Positions 43,016-53,111 of a DNA stretch of 64,000 nucleotides are shown one piece after another. Made by a program: the position numbers and the translations under genes. The stretch lies in the NCBI GenBank assembly GCA_022839745.1, contig JALHJB010000011.1:1-64000 (forward strand), written 5' to 3'. Source of the DNA: Actinomycetes bacterium (GTDB lineage Bacteria > Actinomycetota > Coriobacteriia > Anaerosomatales > Anaerosomataceae). Under the pieces are notes generated by a model that was not told the origin of the DNA, did not search any database, and worked only from the letters and a program-made list of their open reading frames with translations. The stretch's first letter is position 1; each line of letters opens with the position of its first letter.

Positions 43016-44751
43016 TCACGCTTGGGGAACGGTCACCGTGAGCGTGGCACCGACGTTTCCGCACGTGACACTCACCGTGCCAGCGCGAACTTCCACGCGC
43101 CGCTCGATCCCCCTGAGACCCGTCGAGCCGTCCGGTGCCAACGCGGCGCTGGTCACCGTGCAGCCCGATCCGTCGTCGGCGACCGTGAGCCTGAGCCCGC
43201 CTGACGCAAGCGGCGCCACGCTCACGCGCACTGTAGAGGCGCCGCCATGGCGTACGGCGTTGGTGATCGCCTCTTCAACGATGCACTGCAAGTCCCACCC
43301 AAGGTCCGGCGCGACAGGCGGCACGTCAGGCGCAACCTCGCACGACACGGTCACGGCGAGGCGCGCCGCCTGCGCTGCGCACACCGCGCCCAGTTGCTCC
43401 GCCAGCGGGGCATCCGCAAGCGCTGAGGACACATGCTGGACATCGCTTCCCAAGATCTGCTGCAGCTCCCCTACCGTCTGCCTGATGTCCTCGGCGACGT
43501 CCGTGAACTGCGCGCTCCCGTCATCGCTGTCATCACCCCCCTGCGCAACGCGCTTCGAGAGTGCCGAGCACGGCGGAGATGAGCAGCGCGCCGTATCCCA
43601 ACCCGAGCGCAACCCGCGCGTTCCGGCCGACGAACCGCTGCCACTCGTACCAGGCGCTGAGGATCGCACCCGGCCGCTCAACCGGCATATCGTCCCAAAC
43701 GACCATGAACAGGATGGTCTGCGGCGCGGTGCCCGCCGGACCAGGATTCTGACCGAGCACGCTGTGCGTCCAGTCCATCATGGCCAGGGCGCCCGCTGTG
43801 CCGCCGGTGAGCGCTGCCACCCGGTCGTTGAGCTCGAACGGCGTGGCATACGTGCCTTCGAACGTGTGCTCAAGGTGCGCGGACGGCCAGACAAGCTCGC
43901 CGAGCGCAGCTGCATCGTCAGTGTCGTGACCCTCAGGAGCGCGCAACGGCACGAGCTCGGAGCGTAGCGGACCGAACACCCAGACATCCATCTCGTGCTC
44001 GAGCGCCAGCGCGTCCAGCCACTCATCGTAGCCGTCCCCACGCGGATCGCGCGATGAGAGTGCCGTCGGCGGTGTCGGCCACGCCATGGGGTCGCTCGGG
44101 TCGGCGATCGACGACACCACGATGGCGCGCCTCGCGCCACAACCACGATGCGATCCGATCGGTGCCGTCGTCGGTGACGTCCGGGTAGAGGGGCTCCGGA
44201 CCTGCGGTCGCGGGCATAAACGCGGGAGCCGGCCAGATCGGACTCAGCTCGGTGCGCGTGTCGCCCCGTCCGCGTGCCGATGCCACGAGCGGCGGCGTCT
44301 CGGGGGCGCGCGCCACCCATGCCCACACGTCCGCGCTGTGCTCGCCCCCCCACTCGAGCACCGGCGCGTACACCTCCGAGTCGGCGGCAAAGGGAGTTTC
44401 CGTGCCGGGCTGGAGCTCTGCAAGCACGGCGGGGTCCACAGTGGCCCGGAGCCACGTCTCCTCGGCGGCTGCTGAAAACGACGACGGATCGAACTCGCCG
44501 CCCGTCAAGGCGCGGCTCAGGCCCGCGTCTTCACTCAGGCGCACGGCGCGCGTCAGGTCGGCTGACCCCTCGATTCCGCCCTCGAATGCCTTGAAGGCCG
44601 CCACCGGCGTGGTCAGCAGCCACAACCCATGACTGACCGGCAGCGGGAGCGAGAGCACGATTCCGACCACGAGCGCCAGTGCGACCAGCGGGGAGAACAT
44701 GGCGAGCCGCATCGACCAGCGCTTCTGCCGCCTCTCACGCATCGCGCTCAC
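43016..44751 (-). pseudogene. Membrane sensor histidine kinase broken by two frameshifts
   Basis: Three frames join into one kinase of about 578 residues. Part 1 (from GTG 44751): membrane helix LAMFSPLVALALVVGIVLSL and start of an ectodomain, ending near 44130. Part 2: rest of the ectodomain and TM2 (ARVALGLGYGALLISAVLGTL). Part 3: DIRQTVGELQQILGS and a NarL-type HATPase (EEAITNAVRHGGAS, VADDGSGC, GLRGIERRVE). The first shift lies in a GCGCGC run (44124-44135), the second in a G6 run (43536-43541) just before TGA. The phospho-acceptor helix (RELHD type) is not seen. It may be a decayed gene, homopolymer read errors or slippage. Confidence 0.6.
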
Positions 44752-45640
44752 CCCCCCTCGGCCACGCTTCCGAGGATCGAGCGCAGCTCGGCCACTGTGG
44801 ATTCGATGTCCTCAGACACACCGGCCACTCCTTCGGCCGTGGAGCTCGACGTCTGCGCCCGGAGCGCGTCCATGCGCGTGGAGAGCTCATCGAGCTTGCC
44901 GATCACCCGCAGCTCCGCCTCTCGCTGCACCCGCGCACGCTCTCGCTCCACCTCGATGCGCTCGCGGTAGAGCCGCTCGGCACGGAACGCGACAGCCGAG
45001 GCCACCACCGACGCGAGCAGCAGCACCGCAAGGGCGCCGAGGATGAACGTGGGGTACGTGCCCATCCACACCCGCGCCACGGTGATCGGCGAGCGCCCGA
45101 TCCGCTCCCACAGCGTGCGTGCAGCCGGATGCGTGTCGTAGAGCGCGATGAGCGCCACTCTCGGCGCGCGCCCGCTGCCGATCAGTGCGGCCTCCACGAG
45201 GTCGGCACCAGCGGCGACGGCCGAGAGGTCACGGCCAACGCCGAAGGGCCCCTGCGTCATCGTCTCAAGGCGCCTGCTCTCGGCCAGACGCCAGAGCCCG
45301 GCCGTCTCGTCAGTGGTGAGGCCGCGGGCCGGCCTCACCACATGGTGTCCGGCGTCGATCGGGCCTACCACGAACGCCGCACCTTCTCCGGGGCGGGCGA
45401 GCGCATCGGCGGACTGCTGCACGGCCGGGTCGGTCACCGACTCCCACATCCCGGGCATGAGCGGCTGCCCCGCGTACTCGTTGTGGGCGAGCGCATGCGT
45501 CTCCCAGATGTGGCCATCGAGCGTGAACGCACTGTGTCCGATGAACCGGCCGTTGTACGACTCGAAGGTGCCACCGTTGAGCTCGTGCAGATCCACCCAC
45601 ACGGGGCCGGCGCTGCGAAAGCAGCACGGCGGATCGCCGC
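44748..45640 (-). pseudogene. Truncated membrane sensor protein fragment
   Basis: An open frame of about 285-297 residues lacking a credible start. It begins mid-ectodomain (WVDLHELNGGTFESYNGRFIG), has one membrane segment (FILGALAVLLLASVVASAVAF), a coiled coil (about 210-260) and ends DIESTVAELRSILGSVAEGG at a G7-TGA. The last helix resembles DIRQTVGELQQILGS in the adjacent kinase, but no HATPase follows. Adding one G would fuse it in frame to the next gene. It is probably part of the same decayed two-component locus. Confidence 0.5.
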
Positions 45641-45873
45641 GATCCCCTCGATGCCGGCGCGCTCACCCTCGGCAAGCCGCACATCGAGCAGGACGACGTC
45701 CGGGTGTGAGAATCGGTCGGCCGACGTTGCGAGCACGCTCACCGCGGCCGGGACGCTGTCCTCGGCCCCCACACCCTGGTGCGCGCGTCGCGAGCCACGA
45801 GCGCCGACAGCGCATCGCGCGCGTAGAAGTCGTCGTCGACGATGAGTACCCGAACGGCCCCCGCTGCTGCCAC
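45620..45873 (-). pseudogene. Response regulator receiver fragment, frameshifted and truncated
   Basis: From GTG 45873 (GAGGGGG upstream) the frame gives VRVLIVDDDFYARDALSALVARDARTRV and then goes out of frame at a G5 run (45766-45770). The next frame continues the receiver: SVPAAVSVLATSADRF, phospho-acceptor Asp in VVLLDVRLAEGE, IEGIAAIRRA. The rest of the receiver and the LuxR-type output are missing; sequence passes into the sensor fragment. With the downstream kinase it outlines a former NarL/LuxR-type two-component system. Confidence 0.55.
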
Positions 45874-46001
45874 CTGTTCCCCCTCGGTCAAGGTGTCCCC
45901 CGTGCGCACTCACTATCGCGCGCGGGGGCAGGTGGCGGCAAGGGCAGTTTGTGGTACTTCGCGGGTAGTGACGCGGGGCCGAGCAGCCCAGCGGCCGGCC
46001 C

Positions 46002-48782
46002 CTACGCTGCTCCGTGGCAGTGCTTGAACTTCTTGCCGCTGCCACAGGGGCACGGCTCGTTGCGGCCCACGTTGGCGTACGGGTCGTTCTTGTCCTTCAC
46101 CACAGTAGCGGCTCCGGGTGTGGCGGGCTTGCGCGCGTTTGCGGCCGCAGCCTGCGCCATGGCTTCGCTGGCGCCACCGCCCACGGCTGCCGCAGCGGCC
46201 TGCATTCCTGCCGCGGCCTGCTCGCGCGCGCCGCCGAAGATCGTGGACTCCGTGGGCGCTGAGTACGTCACGCGCGTCGCCTCGGGCGCGGCCGGAGCCG
46301 GTTCCACCGCTACCTGGATGTGCATGATCGTGCGCAGGAAGTCGCGGTTGATCTCGTCCACGAGGAACTTGAACGCCTCGTACGCCTCGGCCTTGTACTC
46401 CACGAGCGGGTCGCGCTGGCCGATCGCGCGCAGGCCGATGCCGTCGCGCAGATAGTCCATCTCGAGCAGGTGGTTCATCCAGCGCGCGTCGATCACACGC
46501 AGCATCACGTAGCGCTCAAGGGCGCGCACCTGCTGCTCGCCAAAGGTCGCTTCCTTGGCCTCATAGAGCTTGAGCACCCTGGCGGAGAGCAGGTCAGCGA
46601 GCTCGAAGGGATTCTCGACGGACTTGGCTTCGGCATCGATCAGTCCCGCACCGGTGATCTCGTGCAGCTGCTCGGCAAGGCCGTCCCAGTCCCACTCCTC
46701 GGAGTAGCTCTTCTCGGGGCAGGTCTCGGCCACGATCCCGGCGACCGTCTCCTGGATCATCTCCTCCACGCGCGCGCGGATGTCCTTGCCGTCGAGGATG
46801 AGGTTGCGCTCGCCGTAGATGACCTGGCGCTGCTTGTTCATCACGTCGTCGTACTCGAGCACGTACTTGCGGCTGGCGAAGTTCTGCGCCTCTACCTGCC
46901 GCTGCGCACTCTCGATCGCCTTGGAGACCATGCCCGCCTGGATGGGCATGTCGTCCGGGATGTCGGTCTTGGCCATGAACGCCGCGATCCTGTCCATGCG
47001 CCCACCGCCAAAGAGCCGCATGAGATCGTCTTCAAGCGAAAGGTAGAACTGCGACACGCCCGGGTCGCCCTGGCGGCCAGAGCGGCCACGCAACTGGTTG
47101 TCGATGCGGCGCGAATCGTGCCGCTCGGTGCCGATGACGGCCAGGCCGCCCGCGGCCACCACCTCGGCGTGTTCGGCGGCGCACACGCGCTTGGCTTCAG
47201 CGAGCGCCTGGGCACGCTGCTCGTCGGTGGTCTCCGCCGGGTCGATGCCGCGGTCGCGCAGCATCTGCTCGGCCAGCGCCTCGGGATTGCCGCCGAGGAT
47301 GATGTCGGTACCACGGCCGGCCATGTTGGTGGCGATCGTGACGGCGCCCTTACGGCCCGCCTGCGCGATGATGTGCGCCTCCATCTCGTGGAACTTGGCG
47401 TTCAACACGTTATGCGGGATGCCGCGCTTCTTGAGCGCTGCCGAGAGGCGCTCGGAGTTCTCGATGGAGATCGTACCCACCAGACACGGCTGCCCAGCTG
47501 CGTGGCGCTCGGCGATCTCCTGGGTCACCGCGTTGAACTTCGCATCGATCGTGCGGTAGATGAGGTCGTTGCGATCGTCGCGCACCATGGGACGATTGGG
47601 CGGGATCACCACAACGGAAAGGTTGTAGATCTCACGGAACTCCGCGTCTTCCGTGACCGCGGTACCGGTCATGCCGGCAAGCTTGGTGTACAGGCGGAAG
47701 AAGTTCTGCAGCGTGATGGTGGCGAGCGTCTGGTTCTCCTCGCGCACGTGCACGCGCTCCTTGGCCTCCACGGCCTGGTGCAGGCCGTCGGACCAGCGGC
47801 GGCCGTACATGATGCGGCCGGTGAACTCATCCACGATGAGCACCTCGCCGTCTTTCACCACGTACTCCACGTCGCGGTGGAAGAGGTACTGCGCCTTCAG
47901 TGCCTGCTGCAGGTGGTTGACCATCTGGCCGGACGGGTCAGCGTAGAGGTCCTCGATACCGAGCATCTGCTCCACGCGCGCGATGCCCGACTCCGTGGGG
48001 GCCACGGTGCGCTTGGCCTCGTCGAGCTCGAAGTCCTCATCGATCTTGAGGCGCGGCGCGATCTTGGCGAAGCTCTTGTACGTGTCCGCCGAACGGGTGC
48101 CGGCGCCCGAGATGATGAGCGGGGTGCGCGCCTCGTCGATGAGGATGGAGTCCACCTCGTCCACGATGGCGAAGTGATGGCCGCGCTGCACCCGGAGCTC
48201 GGGGCGGGTGACCATGTTGTCACGCAGGTAGTCGAAACCGAACTCGGTGTTGGTGCCGTACGTGATGTCCGCTGCATACGCGGGCTTGCGCGTGGACGGC
48301 TCCATGCCCGCCTGCACGAGGCCGACCTCGAGGCCGAGGAAGCGATAGACCTGCCCCATCCACTCGCTGTCGCGACGGGAGAGGTAGTCGTTCACGGTGA
48401 CCACGTGCACGCCCTTGCCCTCGAGCGCGTTGAGGTACACGGGAAGCGTGGCCACGAGGGTCTTGCCTTCACCGGTCTTCATCTCGGCGATGGCGCCCCG
48501 GTGGAGCACGATGCCACCGATGAGCTGCACGTCGAAGTGACGCATGCCGAGGGTGCGCTTTGCCGCCTCACGCACCACCGCGAAGGCCTCGGGGAGCAGA
48601 TCATCAAGCGTCTCCCCCGCCTCGAGACGGGCGCGGAACTCATCGGTCTTGCCGCGGAGCTCATCGTCTGAAAGCCGCTCGATCGAAGGCTCGAATGCGT
48701 TGATCTCCGCAACGATCGCGTCGTACTCGCGGAACTGCTTGCCCTCACCGGCGGTGAGGAGTTTGGTGAAGAAGTTTGCCAT
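46002..48782 (-). CDS. secA: Preprotein translocase ATPase SecA
   Basis: 926 residues from ATG 48782 (AAGGAG upstream). NBD1 Walker A MKTGEGKT, Walker B with FAIVDEVDSILIDEARTPLI, the GTNTEFGFDYLRDN region, NBD2 with ATNMAGRGTDIILGG and RGRSGRQGDPG, the helical scaffold, and a C-terminal zinc motif CPCGSGKKFKHCH preceded by an Ala-rich linker. It drives Sec-dependent export. The position between hpf and prfB is the usual one for Gram-positive bacteria, though separated by inserted genes. Confidence 0.97.
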   Translation of the reverse strand: MANFFTKLLTAGEGKQFREYDAIVAEINAFEPSIERLSDDELRGKTDEFRARLEAGETLDDLLPEAFAVVREAAKRTLGMRHFDVQLIGGIVLHRGAIAEMKTGEGKTLVATLPVYLNALEGKGVHVVTVNDYLSRRDSEWMGQVYRFLGLEVGLVQAGMEPSTRKPAYAADITYGTNTEFGFDYLRDNMVTRPELRVQRGHHFAIVDEVDSILIDEARTPLIISGAGTRSADTYKSFAKIAPRLKIDEDFELDEAKRTVAPTESGIARVEQMLGIEDLYADPSGQMVNHLQQALKAQYLFHRDVEYVVKDGEVLIVDEFTGRIMYGRRWSDGLHQAVEAKERVHVREENQTLATITLQNFFRLYTKLAGMTGTAVTEDAEFREIYNLSVVVIPPNRPMVRDDRNDLIYRTIDAKFNAVTQEIAERHAAGQPCLVGTISIENSERLSAALKKRGIPHNVLNAKFHEMEAHIIAQAGRKGAVTIATNMAGRGTDIILGGNPEALAEQMLRDRGIDPAETTDEQRAQALAEAKRVCAAEHAEVVAAGGLAVIGTERHDSRRIDNQLRGRSGRQGDPGVSQFYLSLEDDLMRLFGGGRMDRIAAFMAKTDIPDDMPIQAGMVSKAIESAQRQVEAQNFASRKYVLEYDDVMNKQRQVIYGERNLILDGKDIRARVEEMIQETVAGIVAETCPEKSYSEEWDWDGLAEQLHEITGAGLIDAEAKSVENPFELADLLSARVLKLYEAKEATFGEQQVRALERYVMLRVIDARWMNHLLEMDYLRDGIGLRAIGQRDPLVEYKAEAYEAFKFLVDEINRDFLRTIMHIQVAVEPAPAAPEATRVTYSAPTESTIFGGAREQAAAGMQAAAAAVGGGASEAMAQAAAANARKPATPGAATVVKDKNDPYANVGRNEPCPCGSGKKFKHCHGAA

Positions 48783-48830
48783 GGAAACGCTCCTTGAGGA
48801 GGCGTGATGTACGGGCCTGTGAACCTGGAG

Positions 48831-48839
48831 ATTGTAGCA
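48831..48839 (-). promoter_or_regulatory. Possible extended -10 promoter of secA
   Basis: On the minus strand TGC-TACAAT forms an extended -10 about 50 bp before the secA start; no good -35 is visible. The remaining DNA between secA and the upstream regulator gene (48783-49106) has one hairpin terminator and no convincing gene. Confidence 0.4.
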
Positions 48840-48902
48840 TGGGGCCGATGACGCCGAAGGGACCAGCGAGCACCGACACATCATCTCCACAGAGGTGCGG
48901 AA

Positions 48903-48932
48903 GAGGCTGGGAGCCCGCAGGCTCCCAGCCTC
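48903..48932 (-). terminator. Hairpin terminator of MalT/BTAD regulator gene
   Basis: A perfect 13-bp stem (GAGGCTGGGAGCC and complement) with a 4-nt loop, 175 bp after the regulator stop and upstream of the secA promoter region. Confidence 0.7.
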
Positions 48933-49106
48933 TCAGCGACGGCTCCACAGACCCGCACGCTCGTTCGCCTCGCCAGTGCCCCTCAGGAGGTCTCCCGTCT
49001 CCTCACCGCTCCGCTCGCGTGCAGTGCGCCCTGGCCCTTAGGCAGTCTGTCGAACCGCTGCAAGGACATCCTACGGGAGGGTGCTGAACCCAACCTAAAC
49101 GCGAAG

Positions 49107-52100
49107 TTAACCGTCTGATCCACCCTCCGATGGATCGCCGGAGCAATCATCTTCCATCGCAAGCACCGCCTGGAAGAGCCGATTGGTCTCTGCGCAGGGA
49201 TCAATGCCCAGATCATCGACCAGGCGTGTGCGACACGTGTTGTACGTGTCGATGGCGCCACTGCGCTGACCCGAGTTGATCTGGCATCTCATCATCAACT
49301 GATAGATGTCTTCCCGCAGATGATCGATTTCCGATGCACGGTGCAGGAACGCCATGGCTGTGTCGTACTGGGTCAGGTCGAATGCGGCCTGCGCTCCTGT
49401 GACCATCGCGTCGCAGAACTCGCGACGCGTCCGGTTCCTCTCCTCCTCGAACCACTTCTCGTAGATATCTATCGGCAGAAGGTCGCCTCGGTAGATGTCC
49501 GAGAGGCGAAACGCGGTTGCCACAACCAACTCAGCGTCTCCGTTGATTCTGGCCGAACGCAGCGTGCGCAATTCGGTCTGGAACTCGTCCAAGTCGGACT
49601 TCACCAGGTCCGTAAGCCACAGCGCGTCGTTGTTCGACCCCGCGAACAGGTCGACCGGGACACCCTTGTTGCCGCAACAGAGCGTCTTGCGTAGGTTGCT
49701 CCATGTCACGTACAGATTGCGCAGCGCGCAATCCATTTCCATGTGAGACCAGAGGCGCTCCACCATCTCGTCTCTCGTCATCTCACGACCAGGATGACAG
49801 GCGAGCATCAGGAACATCAGCCGCCCCTTGCGCTTCCCCCACCCCTTCTCAGGAATCGCACCGAACGACGTTGTGACCTCGAGCCTGCCGAACATCCGCA
49901 GGTTGCAGAACGCCTCGGGGATGGCACCGCCCACGATAGGCGCGGATTCGCCCCCGACGACCGCGTATCGCCGGAGTACCATCGCGGCCTTCTCGGGCGG
50001 CAAGTCTTTCTCCGCCAGCCGCAACCCCTGGTCGACTACATCCCGGGGCAACAGGCGAACGACCCTCGATGGCAGAAGGGATCGCCCTAGTGCCACGCAG
50101 ATCGGACCAAGGAGACCCGGGAACGCACGTATGTAGCAGGCCAGTGTCATGTTCGCTGACCCGCTCAGTATGTACTCCCTTTGACGCCTCAGGCGCGTGA
50201 TCGCCTTCGCTGAGGCGCCTCTGCGCCTGTCGATCTCGGCGAGGATGAGGTTGCACCGCAACAAGTGCCCCATTGCGTCCTGCACGAGGGGCACTGCCAT
50301 CACCCGTGCCACGCCCTCCTGTGCGGCCTCGACATCTCCGAGCGCAAGCTGGCTCGCAGCGATCTCGATCTGCGCCATGAGACGGATGACATCAGCCTCC
50401 GGGCCGTAGCCCTCAAGAAGAGCCTCGCTCCTGGACGCCAAGGTGAGAGATTCATCGTTCTCACCAAGCGCCCTCAGAGCGCGCGCGGCGTTGATATTGT
50501 GACCAGCCAGGCCATGGAAGTCCTGCGTGCTTTGGAGTATGCGAGCGGCGAGATCGTGCATCTCTTGCCCGCGGACCTCGTCGCCACCGATTCGCAACAC
50601 ATCGGACCAAGTGGACGCTGCATATCCCAACACAGAGTCGATACCGAGCTCAACACACTCTGATACGACTGCCTCGATTCTGCGACCTGCCTCCTTGACA
50701 TCACCGAGCTCAGCCAGAGCGGTCGCGTAATTGGATCGAATGTGCGAACTCTGGATCGGCGCGATGTCGACGCGGTGCGCAGCGGTTGCTAGAACACTCG
50801 CTGTCGCACGCCAGTCTCCAAGACACAAACTCGAAACCGCTCCTATACAGTTGACGATGAAGACCGACTCATCAGAACCCTGATCGAGAGTCCCGACCAC
50901 GTTCGCGAGTGCCTCGAGTCGCGCCCGCGCCTCGGCCAGCATGCCTGAACGGCCCTCGCTGACCGCCATGTACGCATCAGCAAGACAGCGCGCAGAGGAG
51001 TCCGATCCAAGTGCAGGGTGTTGAAGTATCCTGTCCAGCAGCCCCGACGACTGGGCTGGGAGTCCCCTGTCCAAATTGAGACGTGCAATGAGCAGGACTG
51101 CGGTGATGAGATTGGCGCCGTCCTTCTCCACCTCGGCAATGCGCATTGCCATTGTGGCGGACTCCAGCGCATCGCCGCTCAGGCTTAGTGCTCGCTGAAC
51201 GTGCGCGCGGAGAAGCAGAAGCGGAGCGCTCGACGCGATACTCAGCGGAGAGAGTCTGGCTAGTAAGCGTCGAGCAACGGTGTGCCCAGCATAGCGAATG
51301 AACATCAAGCCCTCGCGCTGGCACCATGTGACAACGTCACGCTCGGTTCCGTGCAACTCCAGCGCGGACGCCAGACGAATGTAGTCATGGCATTGCGAGA
51401 GTTGCTCGAATGCCACACATCGAATCGCCTCAAGGTCGTCCTGGTCGAGACGGTCAAGTGCGACCCCCGCGGCCACGTCAGCTAGGACCGAATGGATGCG
51501 GAATGTCGCAACACCTAGGTCCCCTGCGGATACCGAGAGGAGAGGAACCCCTCTGCTCAGTAACCTCCAATCGACACTCAGGTCACATGCGGCACCGCAA
51601 TGCTGCAGCATGCTTACGTCGCCCTCCCTCAGGATCGCCGCGAGGTAGAGTGCGGCAACCTCAGTCTCCGCAAGCCGGGAGACCAACCGCTCAGTCTGCC
51701 ATATCAGATCCTGCGGCCGAGTGTCCACAGCCGGTGCACCATGTCGCACCATGATTCTGGTGATTGCTGGGTGTCCTGAGTAGCACTTGTGGATCGCCGT
51801 TGCGTACTCAACAGATGAGTCGCCGGATGAATCGGCGACAAGATCGCGCACCTCGTTCAGTGAAAAGGCCAAATCAGCCTCATCAAGCACCCAAACGGTG
51901 CCAGGATTGAGATCGCTGCCATGCTCAATGCGACGACACGCAACGACCACACGACTCGCCGAGGACGTGTACTGTCCCAAAGCGTCGACCAGCGACTCAA
52001 GCGCCGCGGGTGACGACAAGCAGTTGACCCCGTCAACCAGAACCAGAAGTCGTAGGCCGGAGTACTGTTGCAGGGCGCCACGCACCCTGATCGCGTCATC

Positions 52101-52415
52101 AAGTGAATCAGAGCCCAAAGGGCGGATGGCCTCCGAAGGCAGCTGACTCGCATCAGCCCCCTGCCTGTCGATTACGTCAGCCAACTGGCGCAGTATCAGA
52201 TCTCCGCTCGCATCCATGTCGGGGATCTCGACCCAGATCACTACATCGAAACTTTCGTGCCGAGCGAGCTGCGTGGCGAGCACCGTCTTACCGTACCCAG
52301 CAGCGGCGCACATCAGCGTCAGCGGCGGCGCCTGACCAGCGAACAGCCCAACCAGACGACTGCGCAACAGCATTCCCGAAACGTCCGGAATGGCAGAACC
52401 CAGCAACTCCCCCAT
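49107..52415 (-). CDS. Large MalT/STAND-like regulator with C-terminal BTAD domain
   Basis: 1,102 residues. P-loop AAAGYGKT at 37-44, Walker B-like LLVLVDGV near 125, then a STAND NTPase/winged region and a long alpha-helical repeat region (about 370-790, TPR-like). Near 855-950 an OmpR-type winged helix appears (RLEVTTSFGAIPEKGWGKRKGRLMFLML). A BTAD domain (about 960-1085, YRGDLLPIDIYEKWFEEERNRTRREF) closes the protein. MalT proteins normally end with a LuxR HTH and SARPs begin with HTH-BTAD; here both are at the C-terminus. It is likely an ATP-dependent activator. Codon use is less GC3-biased than neighbours. Confidence 0.85.
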   Translation of the reverse strand: MGELLGSAIPDVSGMLLRSRLVGLFAGQAPPLTLMCAAAGYGKTVLATQLARHESFDVVIWVEIPDMDASGDLILRQLADVIDRQGADASQLPSEAIRPLGSDSLDDAIRVRGALQQYSGLRLLVLVDGVNCLSSPAALESLVDALGQYTSSASRVVVACRRIEHGSDLNPGTVWVLDEADLAFSLNEVRDLVADSSGDSSVEYATAIHKCYSGHPAITRIMVRHGAPAVDTRPQDLIWQTERLVSRLAETEVAALYLAAILREGDVSMLQHCGAACDLSVDWRLLSRGVPLLSVSAGDLGVATFRIHSVLADVAAGVALDRLDQDDLEAIRCVAFEQLSQCHDYIRLASALELHGTERDVVTWCQREGLMFIRYAGHTVARRLLARLSPLSIASSAPLLLLRAHVQRALSLSGDALESATMAMRIAEVEKDGANLITAVLLIARLNLDRGLPAQSSGLLDRILQHPALGSDSSARCLADAYMAVSEGRSGMLAEARARLEALANVVGTLDQGSDESVFIVNCIGAVSSLCLGDWRATASVLATAAHRVDIAPIQSSHIRSNYATALAELGDVKEAGRRIEAVVSECVELGIDSVLGYAASTWSDVLRIGGDEVRGQEMHDLAARILQSTQDFHGLAGHNINAARALRALGENDESLTLASRSEALLEGYGPEADVIRLMAQIEIAASQLALGDVEAAQEGVARVMAVPLVQDAMGHLLRCNLILAEIDRRRGASAKAITRLRRQREYILSGSANMTLACYIRAFPGLLGPICVALGRSLLPSRVVRLLPRDVVDQGLRLAEKDLPPEKAAMVLRRYAVVGGESAPIVGGAIPEAFCNLRMFGRLEVTTSFGAIPEKGWGKRKGRLMFLMLACHPGREMTRDEMVERLWSHMEMDCALRNLYVTWSNLRKTLCCGNKGVPVDLFAGSNNDALWLTDLVKSDLDEFQTELRTLRSARINGDAELVVATAFRLSDIYRGDLLPIDIYEKWFEEERNRTRREFCDAMVTGAQAAFDLTQYDTAMAFLHRASEIDHLREDIYQLMMRCQINSGQRSGAIDTYNTCRTRLVDDLGIDPCAETNRLFQAVLAMEDDCSGDPSEGGSDG

Positions 52416-52462
52416 CGCCTATTCCCCCTAACTCGTGGCGCAGGAGACCCCCCAGGGACATC

Positions 52463-52491
52463 ATCAAATCGCATCACATGCGTAATTGCAA
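52463..52491 (-). promoter_or_regulatory. Probable promoter of the MalT/BTAD regulator, with operator-like repeat
   Basis: On the minus strand TTGCAA (-35) and TTTGAT (-10) are 17 bp apart, about 45 bp upstream of the start. A CGCAT-N3-ATGCG inverted repeat (52470-52482) lies between the two boxes, where a repressor or autoregulator could bind. Confidence 0.45.
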
Positions 52492-52547
52492 CGGTCTTCT
52501 CGTATTCAGATGGACTTCCATGCATCCGCAATCCGAGCGATGACCAC

Positions 52548-53111
52548 TCAGCCCGCGACCCGGGATGCACCCCTCCGGCTGCCCGCGAACACCCAGCCGC
52601 CCAGCCCAAGTGCCAACAGCAGATCCCCCACGCTGACCACCGCGCGCTGCCACTCCGGCCCAGGGATGGCGATCACGTCTGCGAGCGAAGTGAGTCGCGT
52701 CTCGAGCACGAGCTCCTCATGGAGGCAGTCACGCTCGAACGCTTGTCGGGCTTCGCTCCGCGGGGCGCCCAGCTCCGAAACAGCCCTCATGCTTACCGGC
52801 ATAGCACCGTTAGCAGCGATTACTGCGATGTTCAGCGCGATTCCCAGGGCAGCCACCGCAAGCACCCAACGTCGCCGCGCATTGACCGCCAGGACAGCGA
52901 CAAGTGACACCATCATGAGGAGCCACACAGAAACGCTCACGCCGCAGCCGACGCCAAGCAACTGAGATACCTTCGGCCAGAGGAGCTGCAGCGGCAGGAG
53001 CACGAACAGCAGCCACTCTCCGCGAAGCCTCTCCTGCTCGAGATCACGCAGAGATCCACCGGTCACCAGCGACAGAAGCAGACCTACGATGACCGCCTCG
53101 AACAGGATCAC
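52548..53111 (-). CDS. DUF5317-family membrane protein
   Basis: 187 residues with about five membrane segments (FEAVIVGLLLSLVTGG, WLLFVLLPLQLLW, and others). NGAMPVSMRAVSELG and IPGPEWQRAVVSVGDLLLALG are typical of the DUF5317 family, often found near membrane HD-GYP proteins. Function unknown. Its start overlaps the stop of the HD-domain gene by 4 bp, and it is the last gene of the HD-GYP operon. Confidence 0.82.
   Translation of the reverse strand: MILFEAVIVGLLLSLVTGGSLRDLEQERLRGEWLLFVLLPLQLLWPKVSQLLGVGCGVSVSVWLLMMVSLVAVLAVNARRRWVLAVAALGIALNIAVIAANGAMPVSMRAVSELGAPRSEARQAFERDCLHEELVLETRLTSLADVIAIPGPEWQRAVVSVGDLLLALGLGGWVFAGSRRGASRVAG

Noticed and set aside
43016..45873. Three separate intact small signalling genes
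   Set aside because: The fragments lack proper starts, split known domains mid-fold and join naturally by one-base changes, so they are parts of broken genes.
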